Source of the DNA: Pseudomonas azotoformans
GTDB lineage: Bacteria > Pseudomonadota > Gammaproteobacteria > Pseudomonadales > Pseudomonadaceae
Direction of reading: 5' to 3'
Assembly (NCBI RefSeq): GCF_900103345.1
Contig: NZ_LT629702.1
Coordinates: forward strand, 4,526,001 to 4,590,000
Length of the DNA stretch: 64,000 nt
Shown here: piece by piece, positions 37,461-47,029 of the stretch
How the letters are laid out: the number at the start of each line of letters is the position of its first letter
Position numbering within the stretch: position 1 is the first letter of the stretch
The notes under the pieces: generated by a model
Database searches by the model: none
The model's input: the letters and a program-made list of their open reading frames with translations, nothing else
Told to the model about the DNA's origin: nothing
Made by a program: the position numbers and the translations under genes

Positions 37461-38861
37461 ATGTCAGAAGTTGCCCTCGCCACAGCCCCACTGACCGCCC
37501 CACCGGTCATTCGGGCTCTGCTCGCCAAACTCGCCATCCCCTACACGGAAGTCGCCGAACTCCCGGGCCTGAATCCTGCGCAGAAGGTCCAGGCGGTGCT
37601 GTTGGAAGACGCGGTGGGCGCCCTGATGGTGCTGTTTCCGCAGAACCAGTTGCTCGACCTCAACCGCCTTGCCGAACTCACCGGCCGCCGCCTGACCGCT
37701 GTGTCGCCGGATCGCGTCAAGCGCATGCTCGACAAACATGACCTGAGCCTGCTGCCCGGCCTGCCACCCCTTACCAGTTCGCCCTGCCTGTACGAAGGCA
37801 GCCTGCTCAACGAGCCGAGCCTGCTGGTGCATTCGGGTGAAGCCGGGCTGTTACTGGAGATCTCCAGCGACGCCTTCAAGACGATGCTCACCAAAGCCAG
37901 CGCCGGCCACTTCGGCGAGCCGCTGAGCAATATCCGCCCCAACCTAGACCGCCCCAACGATGACCGCGAGGAAATCACCCAGGCGATGCAGGCCTTTACC
38001 GCCCGCCGCATCCAGCAACGCCTGGAAGCGACCATCGAGATTCCACCGCTGGCCGACACCGCGCAGAAGATCATCAAGCTGCGCGTCGACCCAAACGCCA
38101 CCATCGATGACATCACCGGCGTGGTCGAGACCGACCCGGCCCTGGCTGCCCAAGTGGTGAGCTGGGCCGCGTCGCCGTACTACGCCTCGCCGGGCAAGAT
38201 CCGTTCAGTGGAAGACGCCATCGTGCGTGTGCTGGGCTTCGACCTGGTGATCAACCTGGCGCTGGGCCTGGCCCTGGGCAAGACCCTGAGCCTGCCCAAG
38301 GACCACCCGCACCAGTCGACGCCGTACTGGCACCAGTCGATCTACACCGCCGCCGTGATCGAAGGCCTGACCCGTGCCATGCCCCGCGCCCAGCGCCCGG
38401 AAGCCGGGCTGACCTACCTCGCCGGCCTGCTGCACAACTTCGGCTACCTGCTGCTGGCCCACGTGTTCCCGCCGCACTTCTCGCTGATCTGCCGGCACCT
38501 GGAGGTCAACCCGCACCTGTGCCACAGCTATGTCGAGCAACACCTGCTGGGCATCAGCCGCGAGCAGATCGGTGCCTGGCTGATGCGCTACTGGGACATG
38601 CCGGACGAACTGTCCACCGCCCTGCGCTTCCAGCACGACCCGACCTACGATGGGCAATACGCCGAGTACCCGAACCTGGTGTGCCTGGCGGTGCGTTTGT
38701 TGCGCAGCCGAGGGATTGGCTCCGGGCCGGACGAGGCGATTCCGGATGCGCTGCTTGAGCGCCTGGGTTTGAGCCGTGACAAGGCTGAAGAGGTGGTGGG
38801 TAAGGTGCTGGATGCTGAAGTGCTGTTGCGCGAGTTGGCGTCGCAGTTCAGTCAGGGCTGA
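37461..38861 (+). CDS. YbaK-like plus HDOD domain protein
   Basis: 466-residue protein with two parts. The N-terminal segment (residues about 20-150, VIRALLAKLAIPYTEVAELP) looks like the YbaK/aminoacyl-tRNA deacylase fold, probably degenerate. The C-terminal HDOD domain (about 195-400) carries TIEIPPLADTAQKIIKLRVD, VVSWAASPYYASPGKIRSVE and LLHNFGYLLLAHVFP. HDOD proteins are usually signalling scaffolds lacking phosphodiesterase activity. The start at 37461 (MSEVALATA) is preferred. The same gene lies near recG in P. aeruginosa (PA5346). Role unknown. Confidence 0.87.
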   Translation: MSEVALATAPLTAPPVIRALLAKLAIPYTEVAELPGLNPAQKVQAVLLEDAVGALMVLFPQNQLLDLNRLAELTGRRLTAVSPDRVKRMLDKHDLSLLPGLPPLTSSPCLYEGSLLNEPSLLVHSGEAGLLLEISSDAFKTMLTKASAGHFGEPLSNIRPNLDRPNDDREEITQAMQAFTARRIQQRLEATIEIPPLADTAQKIIKLRVDPNATIDDITGVVETDPALAAQVVSWAASPYYASPGKIRSVEDAIVRVLGFDLVINLALGLALGKTLSLPKDHPHQSTPYWHQSIYTAAVIEGLTRAMPRAQRPEAGLTYLAGLLHNFGYLLLAHVFPPHFSLICRHLEVNPHLCHSYVEQHLLGISREQIGAWLMRYWDMPDELSTALRFQHDPTYDGQYAEYPNLVCLAVRLLRSRGIGSGPDEAIPDALLERLGLSRDKAEEVVGKVLDAEVLLRELASQFSQG

Positions 38862-38883
38862 ATCGATAGCCTGTCAGACCGCT

Positions 38884-38947
38884 ATCGGGGGCAAGCCCCC
38901 TCCCACACTTGAAATGCATTCCCATGTGGGAGGGGGCTTGCCCCCGA
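38884..38947. repeat. REP pair, inverted arrangement
   Basis: Copies TCGGGGGCAAGCCCCCTCCC and GTGGGAGGGGGCTTGCCCCC lie tail to tail about 20 bases apart, the reverse of the order in the other REPINs. Between convergent genes. Confidence 0.75.
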
Positions 38948-38962
38948 TGAATCCACCTCGGT

Positions 38963-39337
38963 CTACTTCTTTTTCTTCGGCTTCAAATACTTGGTCAACC
39001 CCTGGAACCAGATCACCAGCGCCGGGTTGCCCTTGATCTGGATCGACTTGTCCTGAATCCCCGTCATGAACGCCAGTTGCTTGTTCTTCGCCTGCATCGT
39101 GGCGAAGCCGTAGGCGGCATCTTTGAACGCAATGGCAAACGCCGGCGCCGGGTGCACACCCGAACGGCTGGTGATGCGCTGGTCTTTGACGATGAAGTGA
39201 CGGGCAACCTTGCCGTCGAGGGTCTGCAGCTGGAACGCCAGGTCTTTATCGCCCAACTGTTGCTGGAAGGCAGGATTGGTGCGGCTGGCTTTGCCCATCA
39301 TCAGGCCCAGCACCCACAGGAGAAGACGAAATTTCAT
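38963..39337 (-). CDS. Hypothetical protein (PA5347-like)
   Basis: 124-residue protein starting MKFRLLLWVLGLMMGKAS, a hydrophobic N-terminus that may be an anchor or signal. The remainder (LAFQLQTLDGKVARHFIVKD, GNPALVIWFQGLTKYLKPKKKK) resembles sterol-carrier (SCP2-like) sequences only faintly; I would not assign that fold. The strongly basic tail is notable. It corresponds by position to PA5347 in P. aeruginosa. Function unknown. Confidence 0.75.
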   Translation of the reverse strand: MKFRLLLWVLGLMMGKASRTNPAFQQQLGDKDLAFQLQTLDGKVARHFIVKDQRITSRSGVHPAPAFAIAFKDAAYGFATMQAKNKQLAFMTGIQDKSIQIKGNPALVIWFQGLTKYLKPKKKK

Positions 39338-39461
39338 GCACACGGCCTCGGTGTAATTATTGAGTGGCCGCAGCAGTTTAACGATTTGCAAAAAGAACGC
39401 CACCGATCTTGCGCATTAGCGGAAGATCGGCTGGCGTTTGACGCTTATAGCAGCATGTTAC

Positions 39462-40388
39462 TTAAACGTTCGGGCAAGGAACCGGTGCCCAGTCGGCCAG
39501 GTTCGGATCGCGGCAGCTGCCTTCGAGCTGCGCCTTGCCGGCGCTGGCGACCTTCTTGCTTTCATCTTGCTTGGTCTGGGCAGTCTGGAAGGTCTTCTCG
39601 GTGCTCACTGCTTCTGTGGGTACGGTTGGCAGAACCGGCTTTTTCGGCGGTTTGGTGCCTGTGCCTTTCTTCTTGCCCGATGTCACAGCGGGCGTTGTGT
39701 CGGCCTTGGCCACGGTGACCACGTCAGTACGCTGTACGCCCACCTGTTGCAGGTCTTTCTCGTAGGCCTGGGTGTAGTTGTTCAGGTCTTCGGCGGCTTT
39801 ACCGTTGACCGCAACGATCAGGTCATTGGATTCCTTCAGGCCCGAGACAATTTCCGCCAGGCGCTTACGGCCTTCGGTGTCGTTGACGGTCTTGGCCTTA
39901 CGGTCGGCCACCAGCTTGGTGAATGCGCTCTGGTAGCACTGTTGCGATGCCTTTGCGTAGGCGGTGCTGCGGTCGATGTCGGAGGCGCTTTTGTTCACGT
40001 CAGCCGCATAGGAGGCAATACGCTGGTTGTCATCGGCGATCTGCTTCTGACGCTCGGTGTAGTAACCCGCCGCGCCGCCAGCCAGGGCGCCGCCCGCTGC
40101 GCCGATGGCGGCGTTACGGCCACGCTTGTCGGAATCGCCGGTCAGCGCGCCGAGCAATGCACCACCGGCAGCGCCGATGGCCGCGCCAGTCACGACCGAC
40201 TTGGTCATGTTCGAGTCGGTGGCGCGCAAGTGCTGCACCGGCTCGTAGCAGTTCGGGTAGTACTCGACCTTGGTGCTCGACGCGACCTTGGAGGCCGGCG
40301 ACGTCGCGCAACCGGTCAGCACCGTGCTGAAGCCAGCCGCGATCAGCAGCAAGTGACGCTTGGAAACCGCCTTACGGGAAAAAAGCAT
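39462..40388 (-). CDS. tagQ: T6SS-associated lipoprotein TagQ
   Basis: 308-residue outer-membrane lipoprotein with lipobox FSTVLTGC and a glycine-zipper region (AAIGAAGGALLGALTGDS, then RNAAIGAAGGALAGGAAGYY). In P. aeruginosa, TagQ holds TagR at the outer membrane, and TagQRST promotes PpkA-dependent activation of the H1-T6SS. The 3' part is Lys/Thr/Pro-rich and less conserved. The start is placed at the second ATG (MLFSRKAVSKRH). It is the last gene of the minus-strand arm. Confidence 0.9.
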   Translation of the reverse strand: MLFSRKAVSKRHLLLIAAGFSTVLTGCATSPASKVASSTKVEYYPNCYEPVQHLRATDSNMTKSVVTGAAIGAAGGALLGALTGDSDKRGRNAAIGAAGGALAGGAAGYYTERQKQIADDNQRIASYAADVNKSASDIDRSTAYAKASQQCYQSAFTKLVADRKAKTVNDTEGRKRLAEIVSGLKESNDLIVAVNGKAAEDLNNYTQAYEKDLQQVGVQRTDVVTVAKADTTPAVTSGKKKGTGTKPPKKPVLPTVPTEAVSTEKTFQTAQTKQDESKKVASAGKAQLEGSCRDPNLADWAPVPCPNV

Positions 40389-40472
40389 AGGTGTGTTCTC
40401 TTTTAAGTTTGACTTGCCCAGCACGGCCCACCGCCGCCTGAGTCCCTTCCAAGCTCGCTATACAGCCAGCGC

Positions 40473-42182
40473 TCATCGCTGACCGCTCGCTGCGAGCAAT
40501 TCCTTCAAGATCGTTGCCGGGTCGGCCCGCTGTTGCTTGCGGTAGTTGCCAACATGGCGAACGAACAGTGTTGCGCGCGTCACCAGGCTCTTGCCGAGCA
40601 CCGGCTTGCGATCCAACTCTTCCTTGATCCGTTGAAACTGCGCCTGGATCACCGCATCGGTATAGCGCGTGCCGGTGGCCAGGTTGTCGATATAGATCGC
40701 CACCGCACCATCGAGGGCGCTGCGGCCATTGGCAATGGCCATGTCGAACAGTTGCGCGCTGGCCGCGTCCTTGTTGTCCAGGGCCTGCTGGCGACTCTTC
40801 TGCAGGTTGGCCAGGCGGATGTTGTAGTTGGCAATGGTCTCGGCCACCAGCGCGGCCGATTGAATCAGGTTGCCCGCCGCTTCTTCGCGTTGCTGGGCGA
40901 TCAGCGAGACGTTGCGTTTGAGCTCTTCGTTGACCAGCCCCAGTTCGGCTTGCAGCTTGGGGTCGACGCTGGCGGCGATGATGCTGTCCAGGCGCTTGGT
41001 CGGGTCCTGGGCGTCGTCGATGGCGTCGGTCAGCGCGGCCAGGCGGCCCTCTTTCTGCCATTGGGCGAACAGCTCCTTGTAGCGCGAACGCGGTGCCGAC
41101 AGCGCGCCGATCGCCACGCGAAAACCGGTGGTCTCGTTGCTCTGCTCGGTGCCATCGGCAGCAAACAGCGGGTATTCGCGGCGCATGCCGGTGAACAGTG
41201 TGCCCTCGCCTTCCAGGTAATTGCCGCCCTTGACCACAAAACCGCCGTAGGTGCCCTGGCGACGTCCGGCGTGGACCAGCTGGAACGATTCCTGGACCAT
41301 TTCCGCGGCGTTGCCGATCACGTCGAACATGCCAATCGGGTTGGGCAATTTGGTGCCGATGGGCATCAGCCGCGCAGCCTGGCCGGTGCCACCGGCGACC
41401 TGGTTGAACACCGCGTAATCGCCGAGCGGGCCGTCGCTGTCGCTGCCGTCGACACGGCGCGGGAACAGGCGCCCTTCCAGGTCCTGGCGGCTTACCGCAT
41501 GGCCGCCGCGCGCAGCGAACTCCCACTCCACTTCGGTGGGCAGGCGCACAAAGCCCAGGCCGCCGTCATCCGCCGAGGAACCACGACCGCTGACCGGCAG
41601 CAAGTCACGGTGGTATTTCATCAACCAGGCGCTGTACACCGCCGAGAAGCGCTCGGCTTCAAAACGCGACAGTTTCACCTTGGGCAAGCGCCCGGCCATG
41701 CCGGTCGGCGCATCGCACGCCGGCGCCGGTTCGCCGCTGGCCAGGGACTGCGCCTGGGACATCACCTGGGCGTACTGGCGCGCGGTCACTTCGTACTTGC
41801 CAATGAAGTACAGCATGGGCTTGAGCGGGGTCTTGGCGTCGGTCTTCGGCATCAAGGGCGCGATGACTTTGTTCCAGTCCTTGGGCAGATCCTTGAGGGT
41901 GAACTGGCCGTTGATGAAGTCGCGGCGGTAGCCGGAAATAAACGATTGCTGGTAACCCGCCTCGCCTTCGGCAAAGGGGTAGCCGAGGCTGATCTCGCGG
42001 TCATCCAGGGTGCCCTGGGCCAGCACATAGGCGTAGCGGAACAGCATGTTGCCTTCGCACGGCAATGGCAGGCTGACGTCGCCTTCCAGCGGCTTGGGGT
42101 TGTCGAGCTTGTCACTTGCCTCGTCGGCCCAGGCCATCGAGGCCAGGGTCAGCGCCACACAGGCGCCCAGTAACTTATACAT
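40473..42182 (-). CDS. tagR: T6SS regulator TagR (SUMF1/formylglycine-generating enzyme-like)
   Basis: 569-residue periplasmic protein with signal MYKLLGACVALTLASMAWA. The central SUMF1 domain shows GFVRLPTEVEWEFAARGGHA and NPIGMFDVIGNAAEMVQESF and ends in ETTGFRVAIG (through about residue 340). It lacks the catalytic cysteines of active sulphatase-modifying enzymes as far as I can see. TagR acts upstream of PpkA to start threonine phosphorylation of Fha1. The start at 42182 is used, and it overlaps the end of tagS by 8 bases. Confidence 0.9.
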   Translation of the reverse strand: MYKLLGACVALTLASMAWADEASDKLDNPKPLEGDVSLPLPCEGNMLFRYAYVLAQGTLDDREISLGYPFAEGEAGYQQSFISGYRRDFINGQFTLKDLPKDWNKVIAPLMPKTDAKTPLKPMLYFIGKYEVTARQYAQVMSQAQSLASGEPAPACDAPTGMAGRLPKVKLSRFEAERFSAVYSAWLMKYHRDLLPVSGRGSSADDGGLGFVRLPTEVEWEFAARGGHAVSRQDLEGRLFPRRVDGSDSDGPLGDYAVFNQVAGGTGQAARLMPIGTKLPNPIGMFDVIGNAAEMVQESFQLVHAGRRQGTYGGFVVKGGNYLEGEGTLFTGMRREYPLFAADGTEQSNETTGFRVAIGALSAPRSRYKELFAQWQKEGRLAALTDAIDDAQDPTKRLDSIIAASVDPKLQAELGLVNEELKRNVSLIAQQREEAAGNLIQSAALVAETIANYNIRLANLQKSRQQALDNKDAASAQLFDMAIANGRSALDGAVAIYIDNLATGTRYTDAVIQAQFQRIKEELDRKPVLGKSLVTRATLFVRHVGNYRKQQRADPATILKELLAASGQR

Positions 42183-43359
42183 CTCTGATTCCTTCAGAAG
42201 CCTGGATCCGCGCCACTCGCCAACCACCACAGGCCGCCGCCACGGCGCTGACGCCGAGGACTGCAACCAGGGCCAGGCCGTAATGGCGCGCCAGCAGGTG
42301 GCTGGCGTACTCGCCCGGCACCTGCACGAATAATTCATTCAAGCCCGCCTCGGCCAGGCCATACAGACCGGCACTGAGTACGGCAGCAAAACCCGCGCTG
42401 TACAACGCCTGCACCACCACGAACAACAACAGCCCACCGGTGGGAAACCCCAGCAGGCGCAACACTGACAACTCCCGCCGCTTGCGCGCCACGGCGGCCA
42501 GGGCGCCGGCAAAAATCGCCGCAAACGCCCCCGCCAACGCCAGCCCGCAGATCACCCAGAACACGATCGACAGGTTGCGGCTCAACGACTGCACCTGCGC
42601 GATGGTCTGCGCCTGGGTCGACACCAACAGATTCTGCCCGGCGAAGTACACCCGCAGCGGCTCCACATCGGTGAGGTTGCGGGCGTACAGGCGGAACGCC
42701 GGGTACACGCGCTGCTCACTCACACCCACGGCCTCCCCGTCCCACCCCAACGCCGGCACTGCGCGGCCATCGCGGTAATTTTCCGCCGCTTCCAGCAAAC
42801 CCAGGTCGGCAAACAAACCGTCACGGGCAAAGGCTTCCAGCGGCAACACCGCCAGCACCTGCACCCGTGTGCGCTGGGCTTCGACGCGCCCGGCCACTTG
42901 CCGTGCAAAGCTGGTTTCCAGCCAATCGCCAGGCCGCGCCGCGAGCTTTTCGGCGGCGGTGTGGCTCAGCACGATCTGGTCCAGGCCCTTGGGCACCGGC
43001 AGGTCGGCCAGCAGTGGATCACCGGACGCGGTCGGCAGCATCTCCAGGGCCAACGTGCCCACTTGCGCCGTCGCCGCAATCTGCCGCGTACGCGGTATGG
43101 CGAACGCCACTTCACTGCGCTCGCCCAGTTGCTCGATAAACGCACTGCTGAATCGACCACCGCCCAGCGGAATAATTTCACGGGTGGCGGGGTCGGTCTG
43201 CAAACGTTCGGTCAAACTGCTAACCAGTCCAAATTTCAGGCCGAATAACACCAGCAGCGGCGCGATCACCGCCACCAGCGCCAGCACCGAACAGGCCGAC
43301 AGCCAGGCATCGTTGCGGTAATCCTGCCAGGCCAGCGACACCACCAGAGCGATGCGCAT
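42175..43359 (-). CDS. tagS: T6SS-associated ABC permease TagS
   Basis: 394-residue inner-membrane permease of the MacB/FtsX-like class. There is one helix near residues 20-45, a large periplasmic domain (about 50-250), and three C-terminal helices (IVFWVICGLALAGAFAAIFA and following). It pairs with the ATPase TagT; TagST is needed for signalling to PpkA in P. aeruginosa and is not thought to import a classical solute. The start ATG overlaps the tagT stop as ATGA. Confidence 0.9.
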   Translation of the reverse strand: MRIALVVSLAWQDYRNDAWLSACSVLALVAVIAPLLVLFGLKFGLVSSLTERLQTDPATREIIPLGGGRFSSAFIEQLGERSEVAFAIPRTRQIAATAQVGTLALEMLPTASGDPLLADLPVPKGLDQIVLSHTAAEKLAARPGDWLETSFARQVAGRVEAQRTRVQVLAVLPLEAFARDGLFADLGLLEAAENYRDGRAVPALGWDGEAVGVSEQRVYPAFRLYARNLTDVEPLRVYFAGQNLLVSTQAQTIAQVQSLSRNLSIVFWVICGLALAGAFAAIFAGALAAVARKRRELSVLRLLGFPTGGLLLFVVVQALYSAGFAAVLSAGLYGLAEAGLNELFVQVPGEYASHLLARHYGLALVAVLGVSAVAAACGGWRVARIQASEGIRDV

Positions 43360-44063
43360 CAGCACACCTCCCCGAGGGTGGCGGTGACGCCGCCATCGGT
43401 GTCGCGACGGCAACTGATGCGCCGCACCTGCAAGCCACTGGCGCGCGCCAGGGGCTCGTCATGGGTGGCGATCACACAGGCCGCACGGTGTTCACGGGCC
43501 TGGGCCAGCAATGCATGCATCACGCGCTCGGCATTCAACGGGTCGAGGGACGCAGTCGGTTCGTCCGCCAGCACCAGTTGCGGCGCATGGGCCAGGGCAC
43601 GGGCGCAGCTGACACGCTGGCGCTGCCCCACCGACAGCGCCGCCGGCTTCTTGGCCAACTGGTCGCTGATCTCCAACTGCTCGGCCAGGCGCGTCACGCT
43701 GCCATCGTCCTTCAAACCCAGCAGTTGCCGGGACAGGGCGATATTCCCGCGCACATCAAGAAAGCCCAGCAGGCCGCCGGTTTGCAGCACATAGCCCAAG
43801 TGCTGGCTGCGCAGCGCGGCCAGGCTGGATTGCTGATCGGCGCGCCACAGCCCGGCGATGTCCTGTTGATGAAACTCAAACTGCCCGACCTGATCCGGCG
43901 CCAAGACCAGCGCCAGCAGGTCGAGCAAGGTGCTTTTGCCGCAACCGCTGGGCCCGACAATCGCCACTTGCTCGCCCGCACGCAGCGCCAGCGCCGGGAT
44001 CACCAGGCTATAGCGCTGGCTGCCGACGCCCCGGCTCTTGTGCACCGCATTCAGGTTCAGCAT
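43359..44063 (-). CDS. tagT: T6SS-associated ABC ATPase TagT
   Basis: 234-residue LolD-type ATPase. Walker A GPSGCGKST is at about residues 37-45, the signature motif reads LSVGQRQRVSCARAL, and Walker B is QLVLADEPTASLD. Forms a transporter-like complex with TagS, not tied to solute import. The ATG overlaps the ppkA stop as TGATG; a GTG one codon earlier (44066) is also in frame. Confidence 0.92.
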   Translation of the reverse strand: MLNLNAVHKSRGVGSQRYSLVIPALALRAGEQVAIVGPSGCGKSTLLDLLALVLAPDQVGQFEFHQQDIAGLWRADQQSSLAALRSQHLGYVLQTGGLLGFLDVRGNIALSRQLLGLKDDGSVTRLAEQLEISDQLAKKPAALSVGQRQRVSCARALAHAPQLVLADEPTASLDPLNAERVMHALLAQAREHRAACVIATHDEPLARASGLQVRRISCRRDTDGGVTATLGEVC

Positions 44064-47029
44064 CACGGCAACGTCGACAACGGCACGCGGTACAACGCGT
44101 CGCCCGGCTCGGCATCGCCGAAGCGGACCCAGTTGGTCAGGTCATTGTGGAAGGTTTCGTAGAGGCGGATTTTCGAATCCAGCTCGTCGATAAAGTCTTC
44201 CTGCTCGGCCACGCTCAACGACAACCACAAATCCTGGGTCATGTTCAGCGACTTGCTGCGGTACGGCAGGCCTTCGAGGTATTCGCCGAGGATGCCGCCG
44301 TCGGCCAGGTTGCCGCCCTTGCGCAGGGCCTGCGGGTCGCGGCTCATGTAGGCCGAGGCGCTGGCGATTTCCTGGAAGAAGTCTTTCGGTGAGGTCTGGG
44401 TCTTGCGCGCCGCGTCGACGATCAGTTTCAGCGACTGCTGCAGGTCGTTGAGCTGCAACTTGGTCAGCATCACGCACACTTGGAACGCCGGCAGCGCCGG
44501 GTTGGTCAGGTCGCGGTCGGCGGTCCAGGCGCTGACCAGTTGCGGCGCCTGGCTCGCGGTTTTACGCCCAAGGAAATCCATGTGCATGGCGTAGCCGACC
44601 GCTGCGGACTTATCCGCCAGGCTCGGTGCGTTGTTCAGCAACGGCACCGGCTGCGGCGTGTTGCTGCGCACCTGATGCACCAGGTTGGCGAACACCGTGC
44701 CGATCTCATCCACCCGCTCGCCGAGCTTGCGCACATCGCCACCGGGCACCGCGGTGTACAGGTCACCAATCTGTGGGTTTGCGTCGGCGGTGAGGATGCG
44801 GTACTGGCTCTCGGCGCCGGCGTGGGTTTTCTTGCCAGCGTCGGTGCGCAGGTGCAGGGCGTAGATCTTGATCTGCTTGCCCAGCGCGGCCTGGCGCACT
44901 TCGGCTTCGTTCATCTGGGTGGCGGCGAACGGGTCGTTCTTGCGCAGCGCGCCGGCATCGGTGACCAGCAGGATGATGCGCCCGCCATAACCGGACCAAT
45001 CCATGCCGTCCACCGCCTGCATCACCCCGGCGAACGCGTCTTCGTTGAAGGAGTGGCTGGACACGGTGGACGCCTTGACCTGCCGCGCCATGTCGAGGAA
45101 ACGTTGCGGGTCGCGGCCCTGATCGAGGCTGATCAGGGTCTTGGCCACGTACTCCAGGCCCGGGGTTTTCTTGATGCTGCTGCGAAAGCCGACCATGCCG
45201 AAGCTGACACTGTCCAACTCGCCGCGCTCGGCGATGCGGGTTTGCAGCTCGTGCACCACATCGCGGATCTGGTCGATATAGGGCTGCATCGACACGGTGG
45301 TGTCCACCACCAGCACCACCGCCGTGCGGAAGGCGTCGGCATTGGCATTCATCACCGGTGTCGCGGGTTTGGCGGCCGCGCTGCTGCCGGGGTCGATGGA
45401 GGCCACATTGAGCAACTGCACAGGCTGGCCGTTTTCGTCGAAGCTCTCTTTGGAGTCGAAGATCGGCAACAGGTAGAACTGGTTCTGCGGGACGGCGCTG
45501 GCGGCAGGCTCCAACGCGAGGATCTGGCTGTTGTCTTCGCTGTTTTTCTGCGCCTTGGCCAGCACGCCTTTGGCGGCGGAAGGGTCAGCCAGCAGCTTTT
45601 CCACTTCGCCGGATTGGCGCAGGAACATCACCGGCGCCCGGCCCGAGCGCTCGGTGAATTTCAGCACCAGGCTCTGCTTCCAGTCGCTGACTTGAGACGC
45701 AGGCAACCAACCGTCGCTGCGCCCATCGGTGGCGGCGCCGACACGCACCCACGGGCTGCCGTCGACGTCCTTGCGCTGGTACACATAGAGCACGGAAAAC
45801 GCCGGCAGGGCCTTGCCTGGCGCGCTGCCCGCATCGGCCGAAAGCTTGGCGCCCGGCTTGCTGAGCACGCGCTGGAACAGGGTCTTCTTGCCGGCCATGA
45901 GCAACGGGCGTTGGCCGCCATCCGCTTCGGCGAGCGCTGGCGGCGGTGGCGTGACTTTCGGCAGCTCGGCAGCGGGCGGTTTGGCCACCGGCTCATCGCT
46001 GCCGCTCAACCACCAATAGCTCGCGCCACCAATCGCCAATGCAACCGCCACCGCAACCGCCGCCAGCGCTAACACCGGCCCACGGCGCTGCTCGCTGTGC
46101 TGGGTCGGCGGCACCACCGGTTGGCGCACCGGCTGGGGTTTGTCGCTGGGAATCTCGATGGATTCCGGGGTGATGCCCGCCAGGTCGAAACTCATCGGAA
46201 TCGGCAGCGGCCGCACCAGCGTGGCTTCCGGCGAGTCCGCCGGCAGGTTGTCCAAGGCGCGCAACAGCGCCGCCGCATCCGGGAAACGCTCAGCCGGGTC
46301 CTTGGCCAACAGCTTGCGCAGCACGTCCTGATAGCGGCCATGGTGCACCGGCAGTTCCGGCAGCGGTTCGGTCAGGTGCGCCAGCGCGGTGGAGAGCGCA
46401 TCGGTGCCGGTGTAAGGCAGCTTGCCCACCAGAATCTCGTACAACACCACACCCAGCGCATACAGGTCGGCACGGCCGTCGATCTCCTGGCCCCGCGCCT
46501 GTTCCGGGCTCATGTAGCTGGGGGTGCCCACGGCAAACCCGGCCTGGGTGAATTGCGTGCGGTCATCCAGTGACTTGGCGATGCCGAAGTCGGACAGCAC
46601 CGCCGTGCCATCGGCGCGAAACAGGATGTTCGCCGGTTTCACATCGCGGTGCACCAGGCCCTGGGCGTGGGCATAGCCCAGCGCCGAGGCGATCTGGCGG
46701 ATCAGCGTCACGCCCTGCTCCGGCGTCATGCCGGCGGCGATGCGCTCCTTGAGGGTGCCGTTGGGCAGGTATTCCATGGCCATGTAGTACAGCTCACCGA
46801 CATTGCCGATGTCATGGATGGTCACCGTGTGCGGGTGCGACAAGCGTGCCAGGGTCTTGCCCTCGCGCAGGAAGCGCTCGCAGAAGGTTGGATCGGCCGC
46901 CAGCGCCGCCGCCATCACCTTCAACGCCACCTTGCGCTCCAACGAGCGCTGGGTCGCCAGGTACACGCTGGCCATGGCGCCTTCGCCGATCTCGCCTTCG
47001 ATGTCATAACCGGGGATGACGATGTTCAT
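44063..47029 (-). CDS. ppkA: T6SS serine/threonine protein kinase PpkA
   Basis: 988-residue transmembrane kinase that phosphorylates the Fha scaffold and so activates T6SS assembly. The N-terminal kinase domain (about residues 7-260) has the lysine K37, HRDVKPANIL at 128-137, DFG at 147-149 and SPEQARG as the APE region. A single transmembrane helix lies near 318-341. The periplasmic part includes a von Willebrand A domain with a DTTVS MIDAS-like motif at 576-580. All catalytic residues are intact. It is opposed by PppA, whose gene overlaps the ppkA start by 4 bases. Confidence 0.94.
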   Translation of the reverse strand: MNIVIPGYDIEGEIGEGAMASVYLATQRSLERKVALKVMAAALAADPTFCERFLREGKTLARLSHPHTVTIHDIGNVGELYYMAMEYLPNGTLKERIAAGMTPEQGVTLIRQIASALGYAHAQGLVHRDVKPANILFRADGTAVLSDFGIAKSLDDRTQFTQAGFAVGTPSYMSPEQARGQEIDGRADLYALGVVLYEILVGKLPYTGTDALSTALAHLTEPLPELPVHHGRYQDVLRKLLAKDPAERFPDAAALLRALDNLPADSPEATLVRPLPIPMSFDLAGITPESIEIPSDKPQPVRQPVVPPTQHSEQRRGPVLALAAVAVAVALAIGGASYWWLSGSDEPVAKPPAAELPKVTPPPPALAEADGGQRPLLMAGKKTLFQRVLSKPGAKLSADAGSAPGKALPAFSVLYVYQRKDVDGSPWVRVGAATDGRSDGWLPASQVSDWKQSLVLKFTERSGRAPVMFLRQSGEVEKLLADPSAAKGVLAKAQKNSEDNSQILALEPAASAVPQNQFYLLPIFDSKESFDENGQPVQLLNVASIDPGSSAAAKPATPVMNANADAFRTAVVLVVDTTVSMQPYIDQIRDVVHELQTRIAERGELDSVSFGMVGFRSSIKKTPGLEYVAKTLISLDQGRDPQRFLDMARQVKASTVSSHSFNEDAFAGVMQAVDGMDWSGYGGRIILLVTDAGALRKNDPFAATQMNEAEVRQAALGKQIKIYALHLRTDAGKKTHAGAESQYRILTADANPQIGDLYTAVPGGDVRKLGERVDEIGTVFANLVHQVRSNTPQPVPLLNNAPSLADKSAAVGYAMHMDFLGRKTASQAPQLVSAWTADRDLTNPALPAFQVCVMLTKLQLNDLQQSLKLIVDAARKTQTSPKDFFQEIASASAYMSRDPQALRKGGNLADGGILGEYLEGLPYRSKSLNMTQDLWLSLSVAEQEDFIDELDSKIRLYETFHNDLTNWVRFGDAEPGDALYRVPLSTLP

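Noticed and set aside
37940..38870. HD-GYP phosphodiesterase
   Set aside because: No HHExxDGxGYP signature; the HDOD pattern fits better.
44480..46072. Long plus-strand frame inside ppkA
   Set aside because: Antisense to an intact kinase gene; His/Gly/Arg-rich low-quality translation.
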